Assembly: GCF_045207785.1 (NCBI RefSeq)
Contig: NZ_CP108776.1
Span: 4,960,001-5,024,000, forward strand
Origin: Embleya sp045207785
Lineage (GTDB): Bacteria > Actinomycetota > Actinomycetes > Streptomycetales > Streptomycetaceae
Direction of reading: 5' to 3'
DNA length: 64,000 nt
The notes beneath the pieces are model-generated. The model saw only the letters and a list, made by a program, of their open reading frames with translations. It was not told the origin of the DNA and ran no database searches. Every line of letters begins with the position of its first letter. Positions within the stretch are counted from its first letter, which is position 1. A program made the position numbers and the translations under genes. Below, piece by piece: positions 26,132 through 34,104 of this stretch.

Positions 26132-26959
26132 ATGCCCGAGGGCCACACCATTCACCGTCTCGCCACCACTCACGAAGAGCGCTTCGGCGGGCTCGCGCTG
26201 CGCCTGACCAGTCCGCAGGGCCGGTTCGCGGAGAGCGCGGCGCTGCTCGACGGCGAGCAGCTGGTCGGCACCGACGCGCACGGCAAGCACCTGTTCCTGG
26301 AATTCCCCGGCGAGCGCTTCATCCACGTGCACCTCGGGCTGTACGGGCAGTTCTCGTTCGGCGAGGGCGACAAGCTGCCGGACCCGGTCGGCCAGGTGCG
26401 GCTGAGGATGGCCGCGAAGGTGCCGGGCGGCGCGACCTGGGCCGACCTGCGCGGGCCGACCGCGTGCCGGCTGCTGGAACGGGCGGAGAAGGACGCGGTG
26501 CACGCGCGGCTCGGCCCCGACCCGCTGCGGGCCGACGCGGACCCGGCGGCGGCGTGGCGACGGATCGAGCGCAGCACGAAGCCGATCGGCGCGCTGTTGA
26601 TGGAGCAGGACGTGCTCGCGGGCGTGGGCAACGTCTATCGCGCCGAGGTGCTCTTCCGGTTCGGCGTGGACCCGCAGCTGCCGGGCAGGCGGCTCGTGCG
26701 TGCGACGTGGGACGCGATGTGGGAGGACCTGGTCACGCTGATGCGCGAGGGCGTGCGGCTGGGCCGGATCGACACCGTGCGGCCCGAGCACACCCCCGAG
26801 GCGATGGGCCGTGAGCCGCGCAAGGACGACCACGGCGGCGAGGTGTATGTCTACCGGCGCACCGAGGCTCCCTGCCTGATCTGTGAAACCCCGGTCAAGA
26901 CCGCCGAGTTGGTCGGCCGAAATCTGTTCTGGTGCCCGACCTGCCAGCCGTCGGCGTAA
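26132..26959 (+). CDS. Fpg/Nei family DNA glycosylase (endonuclease VIII-like)
   Basis: The 275-residue base-excision repair enzyme keeps the catalytic N-terminus (P2 and E3 after Met removal, in MPEGHTIHRLA) and the helix-two-turns-helix residues near MEQDVLAGVGNVYRAEVLF. The C-terminal zinc finger has C248, C251, C268 and C271. It excises oxidised bases and cuts the strand by beta,delta-elimination. MPEGHT is typical of the Nei2-like group rather than Fpg (MPELPE). GGAGG lies 5 nt before the ATG. The next gene begins 34 bp later with its own promoter-like box. Confidence 0.92.
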   Translation: MPEGHTIHRLATTHEERFGGLALRLTSPQGRFAESAALLDGEQLVGTDAHGKHLFLEFPGERFIHVHLGLYGQFSFGEGDKLPDPVGQVRLRMAAKVPGGATWADLRGPTACRLLERAEKDAVHARLGPDPLRADADPAAAWRRIERSTKPIGALLMEQDVLAGVGNVYRAEVLFRFGVDPQLPGRRLVRATWDAMWEDLVTLMREGVRLGRIDTVRPEHTPEAMGREPRKDDHGGEVYVYRRTEAPCLICETPVKTAELVGRNLFWCPTCQPSA

Positions 26960-26981
26960 CCTCCGGTTGATTCCGGTTCGG

Positions 26982-26987
26982 TAGTGT
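26982..26987 (+). promoter_or_regulatory. -10 box for leaderless SpoIIE phosphatase gene
   Basis: TAGTGT lies 6 nt before GTG 26994, in the short gap after the glycosylase gene. Confidence 0.55.
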
Positions 26988-26993
26988 CGCGGG

Positions 26994-28124
26994 GTGGCCG
27001 CGCCGACGAGCAGGGGAAATCGGGCAAGCCGGACCGGATGGCGTGCGGCTCCGGCGCGGTGGGGCCGTCGCGTCGTGTCCTGGCTGCGATACCGAGTGTT
27101 CCCGTCGGACCATTTCGCGCTCGCCGGGCTGTTGGCCGCGGTCACCGTGAGTGGGCTGCTGTCGGATGTGAACGCGGCGTGGTTTCCGGCGACCATGGCG
27201 GTCGTGCCGATCCTGATCGGCGGGCTGGTGCTGCGGATGCCGAGTCTGCTGCTGTTGTACGCGGCGAGTGCCGGCGTGCTGGTCGCGCAGAGCCAGGTGC
27301 ACGATCCCGACGAGGTCACCCCCGGCACGATCGTGGTGGTCGCGGCGATCGGCGCCATCGTGCTGCTGATGGCGCGGATGCGGACCCGCCTGGGCGTGCA
27401 GTGGACACGTGGCGAGTCGATGCTGTTCGACCTGCGGGACCGGCTGCGGGCGCAGGGGGTGATGCCGGTACTGCCGCCGCAATGGCATACCGAGGTGGTG
27501 CTGCGGCCCGCCGGGGGTCAGTCGTTCTCCGGCGACTTCCTGGTCGCCACGCGGGGTTCGAGCGGCGGGCGCGTGCTGGAGGTCGTGCTCGTCGACGTCT
27601 CCGGCAAGGGCCTGGCCGCGGGCTCGCGGGCGCTGATGCTGTCCGGCGCGTTCGGTGGCCTGCTCGGCTCGCTGCCCCCGCACGGGTTCCTGCCGGCGGC
27701 GAACGACTACCTGCTGCGCCAGGAGTGGGCCGAGGGCTTCGCGACGGCCGTACACGTGGTCCTGGACCTCGAATCGGGCGAGTACGAACTCATCTCCGCC
27801 GGCCACCCACCGGGCGTGCACTGGATCGCCGGTACCGGCCAGTGGCAGGAGATCGAGGCGGTCGGCCCGCTCCTGGGCGTCATCGAGAACGCGAAGTTCG
27901 AGGGCGTGCGGGGCCGGCTGGACAGTGGCGACGCACTCTTGCTGTTCACCGACGGAATGGTCGAACTGCCGGGTGAGGACATCGCCACGGGCATCGACCG
28001 CCTCCTGGGCGAGGCCGAGCGTCTGGTGAAGGACGATTTCCACGACGCGGCCCGCCGTATCGTGGCGACGGCGGGCCGAAACGTGGGCGACGACCGAGCG
28101 GTGGTGCTGCTGCGCAGGCGCTGA
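26994..28124 (+). CDS. Membrane-anchored PP2C-type serine phosphatase (SpoIIE domain)
   Basis: The 376-residue protein has a basic N-terminus, about four hydrophobic helices between residues 38 and 126, then a cytoplasmic SpoIIE/RsbU-type domain (about 165-376). Metal-binding positions are visible: GGQSFSGDF, VLVDVSGKGL, LFTDGMVE and GDDRAVV. In Streptomyces such phosphatases usually dephosphorylate anti-sigma-factor antagonists. No anti-sigma or antagonist gene is adjacent, so the partner is unknown. No PAS or GAF sensor is present; the membrane part may be the sensor. The start is set by TAGTGT 6 nt upstream. Confidence 0.9.
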   Translation: MAAPTSRGNRASRTGWRAAPARWGRRVVSWLRYRVFPSDHFALAGLLAAVTVSGLLSDVNAAWFPATMAVVPILIGGLVLRMPSLLLLYAASAGVLVAQSQVHDPDEVTPGTIVVVAAIGAIVLLMARMRTRLGVQWTRGESMLFDLRDRLRAQGVMPVLPPQWHTEVVLRPAGGQSFSGDFLVATRGSSGGRVLEVVLVDVSGKGLAAGSRALMLSGAFGGLLGSLPPHGFLPAANDYLLRQEWAEGFATAVHVVLDLESGEYELISAGHPPGVHWIAGTGQWQEIEAVGPLLGVIENAKFEGVRGRLDSGDALLLFTDGMVELPGEDIATGIDRLLGEAERLVKDDFHDAARRIVATAGRNVGDDRAVVLLRRR

Positions 28125-28267
28125 GGCGGGGGTGGGGCAGGCCGGTCCGCCGGGCTGGGCGGGGGTCGCCGCCCACCCCGGTCCGCCGCGGCCGCCCCCT
28201 CCGCGGCCGCGACGTCCCACCCCCTTCTCACCCTCACCCCCACACCCCACCCCCGCACCCGGCGGAG

Positions 28268-28921
28268 TCAGGCCCTTTGGCCGAGCCCCTTCGCGATGCC
28301 CAGCGCATGTCGGCCGGCGCTCGCGTGCGCCTCCGCGAGTTGCTCCCTGGCCAGGTCCCGGAGGTCGGCCATCGCGGGATACGCGTGCGCCATGGTCAAT
28401 TCGGCGGTCGCGAGGCTGACGTCCAGCCCCCAGATGTCGCCGAGTACGCGCTCCAGGTAGGGCGTGGCGTGGTTCCAGCCCTCGCGCGGGGTGCCCGGTG
28501 TGTACCCTCCGCCGCGGGCCTCGACCAGCACGGCCGGGCGGCCCGGGAGCAGCGGGATGTTGACGTCGCAGGCTCGACTGTCGGTGATGATCATGTCGAT
28601 CCACTGCTTGACCTGGTGCGGGACGCCGAAGTTGTACATGGGCACGGCGAAGATGTAGGCGTCCGAGGTGAGGAGCTCGTCGACGAGTTCCGCGGCGAGC
28701 GCGGAGGCCGCGCGCTGCTCGTCGGTGAGCGCGTCCTCGGGCGCCACGCGGCGCGCTTCGGCGTCGGGCCAGACCGAGGGCAGCTGGTGGAGTCCGAGAT
28801 CGCGGTGCACGAACTCCGCGTCCGGGAACTCGCGGATCCACTCCTGCTCCACCACGTCGGCGAGGGCTCGGGTGACGGAACCCTCGATGTGGATGCTGGA
28901 ATCGAGGCGGAAGAATTTCAT
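28268..28921 (-). CDS. azoR: FMN-dependent NADH-azoreductase
   Basis: The 217-residue flavodoxin-like protein starts MKFFRLDSSIHIEGSVT, a typical AzoR phosphate-binding start. It has the FMN loop PMYNFGVPHQVKQWID and the later EARGGGYTPGTP. It reduces azo bonds or quinones with NAD(P)H through FMN, probably protecting against quinone stress. It lies 142 bp downstream of a small monooxygenase-like gene on the same strand, itself preceded by an ECF-type promoter candidate, so both may belong to a stress unit controlled by the divergent sigma factor. Confidence 0.9.
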   Translation of the reverse strand: MKFFRLDSSIHIEGSVTRALADVVEQEWIREFPDAEFVHRDLGLHQLPSVWPDAEARRVAPEDALTDEQRAASALAAELVDELLTSDAYIFAVPMYNFGVPHQVKQWIDMIITDSRACDVNIPLLPGRPAVLVEARGGGYTPGTPREGWNHATPYLERVLGDIWGLDVSLATAELTMAHAYPAMADLRDLAREQLAEAHASAGRHALGIAKGLGQRA

Positions 28922-29063
28922 GAGCTTTTCCTTGATGGTGATTGCCGTGCGAGAAGCGCGGCCGGATGTTTCGGGCGTGCGGAATCGATTCGCCTCGGGG
29001 CGGCGTCGGCGACGACGACCGCCGGCGGCGAGGGCAGGAGTCGATCGGGATTGAAGACAGGCC

Positions 29064-29366
29064 CTAGGCGAAGAGCCGGTAGGACCCCAGGACGGTGACG
29101 GTTTCCGGAGCCGGCGGCTCGGCGAGCCAGTTCGGGAGCCGCCGCTGGAACTCCAGACACTCGGGGATCCCGCGGAGCGGGTTCTCCACGCCCTCGGCGA
29201 GTTCCAGCATGTTGACGAACGTCACGCCGTCGGCGAGCTTGCAGGACGCGTAGCGGGCGCCGGTCGGCCGTGCCCTGCGGATCGCGGCGTGCATCGCCTC
29301 GATCGCCTTCTCGATGTCGGCGACGTGTGCCTCGTCGGCGGTGAAACGCACCATCTGTAGACTCAT
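29064..29366 (-). CDS. Small ABM/EthD-like monooxygenase-type protein
   Basis: The 100-residue protein begins MSLQMVRFTADEAHVADIEK and resembles small dimeric alpha+beta-barrel proteins of the antibiotic biosynthesis monooxygenase type; the assignment is by overall look only. No catalytic residue can be proven. ATG at 29366 is used; the ribosome site is weak. It lies upstream of azoR and divergent from an ECF sigma gene. A candidate ECF promoter on the minus strand (29418-29445) would start its mRNA about 45 nt before the ATG. Confidence 0.75.
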   Translation of the reverse strand: MSLQMVRFTADEAHVADIEKAIEAMHAAIRRARPTGARYASCKLADGVTFVNMLELAEGVENPLRGIPECLEFQRRLPNWLAEPPAPETVTVLGSYRLFA

Positions 29367-29417
29367 TCGTTGTTTCCCATGCTGGTCGGGATCGTCGGGG
29401 AGTGATTCGTCTCCTCT

Positions 29418-29445
29418 TTGACGGATGCCGACCGGGAATGGTGAC
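29418..29445 (-). promoter_or_regulatory. Candidate ECF41-type promoter facing the monooxygenase-azoreductase unit
   Basis: On the minus strand GTCACC (29445-29440) and CGTCAA (29423-29418) are separated by 16 bp. I recall TGTCACA and CGTC as the target motif of the ECF41 sigma group. The site points away from the sigma gene and toward the redox genes, as reported for ECF41 loci. Confidence 0.5.
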
Positions 29446-29447
29446 CG

Positions 29448-30329
29448 ATGAACCGACAAGAGGGGTTGGCGGAGCGCTTCGAGGCCCACCGCGACCACCT
29501 GCGCGGAGTGGCCTATCGGATGCTCGGCTCGCTCGACGACGCCGACGACGCCGTGCAGCTCGCCTGGCTGCGGGCCGACCGGGCCGACCTCGACGGGGTC
29601 GAGAACCTGGCCGGTTGGCTGACGACGGTGGTCGCGCGCGTATGTCTGGACCTGCTGCGCACTCGGCGGAGCCGTGGCGAGGAACCACTGACCTCGACGG
29701 AGGACGCGTTCACCGAACGGCCGGGCGGGACCGAGCCCGAGCACGAGGCGGTGCTGGCCGAGACCGTCGGCCTCGCCTTCCTGGTCGTGTTGGACCGGCT
29801 CGGTCCGGCCGAGCGGGTCGCCTTCGTGCTGCACGACCTGTTCGCGGTGCCGTTCGACGAGATCGCGACGGTCGTGGGGCGTACACCGGTGGCCAGCAAG
29901 AAGCTCGCCAGTCGCGCCCGGAGCCGGGTGCGCGGAGTGGCGACGGTCGGCGAGGCCGATCTCGCCCGGCACTACACCCTCGTGGACGCGTTCCTCGCCG
30001 CCTCGCGCGGCGGTGATCTGGACACCTTGGTCGAACTGCTCGCGCCCGACGTGGTGCGCCGCGTCGACCGCGTCGCGGTGCCGGCCGACACCGCGACCGT
30101 GGTCCGCGGCGCCCGTGCCGTGGCGGAGGAGACCCGGGTGTTCGCGCACCGGGCCCGGATCGGCGAGGTGGCGCTCGTGGACGGCGCGCCGGGCATCGTC
30201 ATGGCACCGGGCGGGCGACTGCGGCTGGCCCTGCGCCTGGTCATCGAGCACGATCGGATCACCGAGATCGACGTGATCGCCGACCCGGCCCGGCTCGACC
30301 GACTTGCGCTGGCGGTGGGCCCGCGCTGA
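29448..30329 (+). CDS. ECF sigma factor with SnoaL-like C-terminal extension (SigJ/ECF41-like)
   Basis: The 293-residue protein has sigma region 2 (HLRGVAYRMLGSLDDADDAVQ, residues about 16-36) and region 4 (AERVAFVLHDLFAVPFDEIA), followed by about 100 residues of SnoaL-like fold (DAFLAASRGGDLDTLVELLA to VIADPARLDRL). This is the architecture of SigJ and ECF41 factors, where the C-terminal domain replaces an anti-sigma factor. It should direct RNA polymerase to a few nearby redox genes; the divergent pair at 29366 and 28921 is the natural target. No anti-sigma gene is adjacent. ATG 29448 is used; a Shine-Dalgarno site is weak. Confidence 0.9.
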   Translation: MNRQEGLAERFEAHRDHLRGVAYRMLGSLDDADDAVQLAWLRADRADLDGVENLAGWLTTVVARVCLDLLRTRRSRGEEPLTSTEDAFTERPGGTEPEHEAVLAETVGLAFLVVLDRLGPAERVAFVLHDLFAVPFDEIATVVGRTPVASKKLASRARSRVRGVATVGEADLARHYTLVDAFLAASRGGDLDTLVELLAPDVVRRVDRVAVPADTATVVRGARAVAEETRVFAHRARIGEVALVDGAPGIVMAPGGRLRLALRLVIEHDRITEIDVIADPARLDRLALAVGPR

Positions 30330-30340
30330 CCGAGGCAGCG

Positions 30341-30366
30341 CGGCGGCCGGTGACGACCGGCCGCCG
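30341..30366. terminator. Terminator between convergent sigma and cbiO genes
   Basis: Eleven-bp arms (30341-30351 and 30356-30366) form a perfect GC hairpin between two converging genes. Confidence 0.7.
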
Positions 30367-30394
30367 CCGGGGTCGGCCCGCGGGCACCGCCGAG

Positions 30395-31222
30395 TCAGCC
30401 CGTACGCACCGCCAACGCCGCCAACTCCGCGGGCGTGCGCGGGAATCCGCCCTCCGGCAGCAGCCCGTGCGCGCGCAGCACGGCCGCGGCGGCGTGCGCC
30501 CACGTCGGGCGCAGGCTGGCCGCGGCCAGCAGTTCGGTGTCCGCGAGCAGATCGTCCGCCGGGCCCGTGTGCAGCCGCCCGTGCGCGAGCACCGCCGCGT
30601 CGTCGGCCCAGCGCAGCGCCAGGTCCACGTCGTGGGTGGCCATCACCACCGTCGTACCGGCCTCGCGCAGCTCCGCGAGCGTGTTCAGCAACGCCTCCTG
30701 CCCGGCCGGATCCAACCCCGCCGTCGGCTCGTCCAGGACCAGCACCTCGGGTCGCATGGCGATCGCCCCCGCGATCGCGACCCGCTTGCGCTGCCCGAAC
30801 GACAGCAGGTGCACGGGCCGTTCGGCCAGCGCCGTGATGTCGAGCGCGGTCAGCGCCTCGGCCACCCGCGAGCGCACCTCGGCCGGTTCGAGCCCGAGGT
30901 TGAGCGGGCCGAACGACACGTCCTGGGCGACCGAGGCCGAGAACAGCTGGTCGTCGGGGTCCTGGACGACCAGCTGCACGGTCCGGCGCAGCGCGGTCAA
31001 ACCCTTGCGGTCGTGCCGAATCGGCTCGCCGCGCAGCTCGACGGTGCCCGCGTTCGGGACCAGACCCCCGGTCAGCAGTCGCAGCAGCGTGGTCTTGCCG
31101 CTGCCGTTGGGTCCGAGCAGGGCGAGTGCGCGGCCCTGCGCGATGGTGAGGGACAGACCGCTCAGCACGGTCGGTCCGTCCTCGTACGCGTAGCCGATCT
31201 CTCGGACTCGCAACGGAATCAC
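30395..31222 (-). CDS. cbiO: Cobalt ECF transporter ATPase CbiO
   Basis: The 275-residue ATPase has Walker A GPNGSGKTT, a Q-loop at VVQDPDDQLF typical of ECF ATPases, signature LSFGQRKRV and Walker B LVLDEPTAGLDP with H-loop ATHD. It powers Co2+ uptake by the CbiMNQO complex at the inner face of the membrane. GTG 31222 overlaps the cbiQ stop by 4 bp (GTGA), showing translational coupling. It is the last gene of the riboswitch-controlled operon and converges with the ECF sigma gene. Confidence 0.93.
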   Translation of the reverse strand: MIPLRVREIGYAYEDGPTVLSGLSLTIAQGRALALLGPNGSGKTTLLRLLTGGLVPNAGTVELRGEPIRHDRKGLTALRRTVQLVVQDPDDQLFSASVAQDVSFGPLNLGLEPAEVRSRVAEALTALDITALAERPVHLLSFGQRKRVAIAGAIAMRPEVLVLDEPTAGLDPAGQEALLNTLAELREAGTTVVMATHDVDLALRWADDAAVLAHGRLHTGPADDLLADTELLAAASLRPTWAHAAAAVLRAHGLLPEGGFPRTPAELAALAVRTG

Positions 31223-31962
31223 GGCAGCACCGAAACCAGGAGAAGGGTGGCAGCGACGACCGCCGCCACGAGGGACAGGGAGTAGGCGACGAAGGCGCGC
31301 GAGATCGGCACCTCGTCCACGAGCACGCGCAGGCGTCCGTCGTAGCCGCGCCCCGCGAGGCCCGCCTCCAGGCGCTGCGCCCGCGCGAACGCGTGTACGA
31401 ACACGGCCGAACCGAGCCCGGCCACCGAGCGCCAGCGCGCCCGCCGGGTCCGATGGCCCAGCCGACCGGCCTGGGCCTGGTTGATCCGCGTGGTCGTGTC
31501 GTAGAGCAGGAACAACATCCGGTACATCACCGCGGCCACGTCCACGACCGCCGCGGGCACACCCACCCGGGTCAGCCTGGGCAGTACGTCCGACAGGGGT
31601 GTGGTGAACGCGAACAGCAGCATCGCGAGCCCCGCGGCACCGGTGCGCGCGAGCAACTCGCCCGCGTGCCGCGGCCCGTCGTCGGCCCAGCCCACGCCGT
31701 CGCCGCCGACGGACACGAGCAGCGTGACCGCGCCGGTCGCGGCGAACCCGAGCGGCGCGCGGGCCGCTCGCCACAGGCGTCGGGCCGGCACCGCGGCGAA
31801 CCCGAACGCGACGACCAGCACGGTCACCGCGACCAGGACCGCGCCGGGCCAGGGCGGCAAGGCCACCGCGCACCCGAGCAGCCCGAAGGAGAGCACGGCC
31901 TTCTCGGCCGGATGGCGACGCCGCCACGAACTGGCGTGCGCCGCCGCGTCGATCGGCAGCAC
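31219..31962 (-). CDS. cbiQ: Cobalt ECF transporter T-component CbiQ
   Basis: The 247-residue membrane protein has several hydrophobic helices and the T-component coupling segments, including AQRLEAGLAGRGYDG, a variant of the Ala-Arg-Gly coupling helix. It links the ATPase to CbiM. GTG 31962 lies 3 bp after the cbiN stop, and its own stop overlaps cbiO by 4 bp. Length fits the family. Confidence 0.9.
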   Translation of the reverse strand: MLPIDAAAHASSWRRRHPAEKAVLSFGLLGCAVALPPWPGAVLVAVTVLVVAFGFAAVPARRLWRAARAPLGFAATGAVTLLVSVGGDGVGWADDGPRHAGELLARTGAAGLAMLLFAFTTPLSDVLPRLTRVGVPAAVVDVAAVMYRMLFLLYDTTTRINQAQAGRLGHRTRRARWRSVAGLGSAVFVHAFARAQRLEAGLAGRGYDGRLRVLVDEVPISRAFVAYSLSLVAAVVAATLLLVSVLP

Positions 31963-31965
31963 GGG

Positions 31966-32331
31966 TCAGCGCCCCGCGGCCGATACCGGGGTCTCGTCGG
32001 CCGTCGCCTCGTCGTCGGGGGTGTCCGCCGCCTCGGGAGCCAGTCGCCTGCGGGTGCGGACCACGCCGAACATGTACCCGACCACGCCCGCGCCGAGCGC
32101 CGCCTGGAGGGCGAAGAGGCCGGACTCGATCTCATCGGACGGGGGTTCGTACAGCGGGCTGAACCACGGTTCGTAGCCCGGGTCGTTCTCGGTGATCGCG
32201 GTCTCCGCCTGGCTGTCGGCGCCCGTGAACGGATCGTCCTTGTGGTCGCCCATCCCGAACACCACGGGCAGCGCCGCGAGCAGCACCACGACCAGCACGA
32301 TCAGCAGGTTGATCTTCGTCGACCGCTTCAC
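31966..32331 (-). CDS. cbiN: Cobalt ECF transporter auxiliary protein CbiN
   Basis: The 121-residue protein has the CbiN layout: a helix (INLLIVLVVVLLAALPVVFG), an outer loop with GYEPWFSPLYEPPSDEIESG and a second helix (FALQAALGAGVVGYMFG). CbiN aids metal loading of CbiM. The acidic tail of about 25 residues is longer than in enteric CbiN. GTG 32331 overlaps the cbiM stop by 4 bp. Confidence 0.9.
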   Translation of the reverse strand: MKRSTKINLLIVLVVVLLAALPVVFGMGDHKDDPFTGADSQAETAITENDPGYEPWFSPLYEPPSDEIESGLFALQAALGAGVVGYMFGVVRTRRRLAPEAADTPDDEATADETPVSAAGR

Positions 32332-33032
32332 TTGGCCTTCGCCTCCTCGGACCCGACCCGCACGACGCCCAGCCGGATCAGATCGCCGCGGCTCGACTGC
32401 CGCAGCAGCCGTACGACGAGGACCGTCAGCAGGCCCTCGCTGACCGCGAGCGGGATCTGGGTGAGCGAGAAGATGCCGCCGAACTTGGCCAGTGCGCCGA
32501 GGAATCCGCTGTCCGGGTCCGGGAAGGCGAGCGCGAGTTGCACGCTGGTGACGCAGTAGGTGCTCAGGTCCGCGACGAAGGCGCCCATGAACACCGCGAC
32601 GTCCAGCGGCAGCGTGCCCTCGCGCCGGTCGAGCAGCATCCGGGTCAGTCGATAGGCGCCGTATCCGGCCCACGGGCCGACGATCGCCATCGAGAACACG
32701 TTGGCGCCGAGTGTGGTGAGCCCGCCGTGCGCGAGCAACAGGGCCTGGAACAGCAGGGTGATCGTGCCCAGCACGGCCATGATCGGCGGCCGGAACAGGA
32801 TCGCGCCCAGCCCGGTACCGGTCGGATGCGAGCAACTGCCGGTGACGGACGGGATCTTGAGTGCGGACAGCACGAACGAGAACGCGCCGGACGCGCCCAG
32901 CAGCAGGGTGTTCTCGGGTCTGTCGCGGACCTCGCGGGTGAGCGCGCGGGCCCCGTAGACGACGAACGGGGCAGACGCGACGCCCCAGGCGGCGGCGTGT
33001 TCCCAGGGCAGATAGCCCTCGGCGATATGCAT
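32328..33032 (-). CDS. cbiM: Cobalt ECF transporter S-component CbiM
   Basis: The 234-residue membrane protein starts MHIAEGYLP, where the N-terminal amine and H2 help bind Co2+. It contains SVTGSCSHPTGTGLGAILF, another metal-site loop with a conserved His, and about seven helices. It is the metal-capturing subunit. NikM of nickel systems is similar, but the cobalamin riboswitch in the leader makes cobalt the likely substrate. The leader of about 220 nt holds the riboswitch, so the operon should be switched off when adenosylcobalamin is plentiful. Confidence 0.93.
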   Translation of the reverse strand: MHIAEGYLPWEHAAAWGVASAPFVVYGARALTREVRDRPENTLLLGASGAFSFVLSALKIPSVTGSCSHPTGTGLGAILFRPPIMAVLGTITLLFQALLLAHGGLTTLGANVFSMAIVGPWAGYGAYRLTRMLLDRREGTLPLDVAVFMGAFVADLSTYCVTSVQLALAFPDPDSGFLGALAKFGGIFSLTQIPLAVSEGLLTVLVVRLLRQSSRGDLIRLGVVRVGSEEAKAK

Positions 33033-33069
33033 GAGGAAGGGTCCCTCTCCAACACCTCGTGGACGGACG

Positions 33070-33258
33070 ATCGCCGTGGCCGGTCTCCTGGCTGACGGGT
33101 CGTACGTTCACGTCTCCGCCTTCCCGGGGCCGCAAGCGGTCCCAGTGGCTTCCCCGAGGCGACGAATCAACGTTTCGGCGGGGATGGAGGAGAACTTCCC
33201 GATCACAGTGGCGAGGGCCGCGCCGGCATCGAACCGGCTTCCCGAGCACCACGGCGAG
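33070..33258 (-). promoter_or_regulatory. Cobalamin riboswitch of the cbiMNQO operon
   Basis: Conserved elements occur in order on the minus strand: GGGAAGCCGG (about 33243-33234), GCCACTGTGA (33212-33203), GCCACTGGG (33149-33141), GGGAAGGCGG (33125-33116) and the B12 box AGCCAGGAGACC (33093-33082). The B12 box lies 50 nt before the cbiM ATG, which fits control of translation or termination. Confidence 0.93.
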
Positions 33259-33261
33259 CCG

Positions 33262-33267
33262 ACACTA
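33262..33267 (-). promoter_or_regulatory. -10 box for the cbiMNQO riboswitch transcript
   Basis: TAGTGT on the minus strand, about 10 nt before the first riboswitch stem; transcription would start near 33255. Confidence 0.5.
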
Positions 33268-33403
33268 GTGGTCGGATGGACATGGCGACAAGGTGGCAAT
33301 TGCGATCCGTGTGCAAGGCCACAATTGGGACGGAGTGCGCGGGAATGTCGACTTTCTCGGGTGTCGGTGCCGGTGCCGGGGGCTCGGAGGTGCGGGGGTC
33401 CGC

Positions 33404-33943
33404 TCAGTCGAGGCCGGGGCCGCGACCGCGGACCACGAGCGTGCGCGCGACCCGGTCGCCGACGCGCTGGCGGCGCTCGCTGGTGAGCACCGCGGTGAGT
33501 CCGACCGCGCCCAGCGCGAACGCGTCGACCACCAGCAGCAGCCAGCGGACCCCGAGTTGGCGCCGGGACGCGCGGCCGCCGGAGACGTCGACCACGCGGA
33601 TGCCGAACAGCTGCATGCCCCACGTGCGCCCGTCGTGCTCGGCGGGCCGCAGGACCCAGTACCAGAGCAGGATCGCGGCGGCGGCGCAGACGACGCCGGC
33701 CGTGATCGTCGCGGTCAACGGGCCGCTGCGGATCGAACCGTCGGCGTGCGTGGGCAGCAGCACGAACAGGAACATCGCGGCACCGGGCAGGAAGGTGGAG
33801 GCGATCGCGTCCAGCACGAACTGGGCGATCCGGCGCACGAGCAACGAGGGATCGACGGTGCGCTCGGCCGCGGGCAGCCACACCGTGGCCGAGACGGGCC
33901 GCGCTGACCGCGTGAATAGCTGCGGAAGGCTCCGTTCGTGCAT
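33404..33943 (-). CDS. RDD-family membrane protein
   Basis: The 179-residue protein has three hydrophobic helices (about 37-62, 76-97 and 131-152) and the RDD-type features: Arg in LLVRRIAQFVLDAIAS, Asp at the end of that helix, and GRTWGMQLFGIRVVD. The function of RDD proteins is poorly known; some are implicated in ion exchange. The start at 33943 has AAGGG close upstream. It lies 160 bp downstream of the class II aldolase gene on the same strand and 136 bp from the cbi promoter. Confidence 0.82.
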   Translation of the reverse strand: MHERSLPQLFTRSARPVSATVWLPAAERTVDPSLLVRRIAQFVLDAIASTFLPGAAMFLFVLLPTHADGSIRSGPLTATITAGVVCAAAAILLWYWVLRPAEHDGRTWGMQLFGIRVVDVSGGRASRRQLGVRWLLLVVDAFALGAVGLTAVLTSERRQRVGDRVARTLVVRGRGPGLD

Positions 33944-34104
33944 GCCCTTGTACTTTCCGCAAGCGGGCCGGTTGATTCCCGGTGCGGCCGGATATCGCCG
34001 AGATTGCGCCCGGTCGGCGGATACCGGGACCGATCGGCGGGCGCGGGCGGCGTGTGTGGCGGGCGCGTGCGCCGGGCGGCGTGCGGCGGGCGCGGGCCCG
34101 GTGG

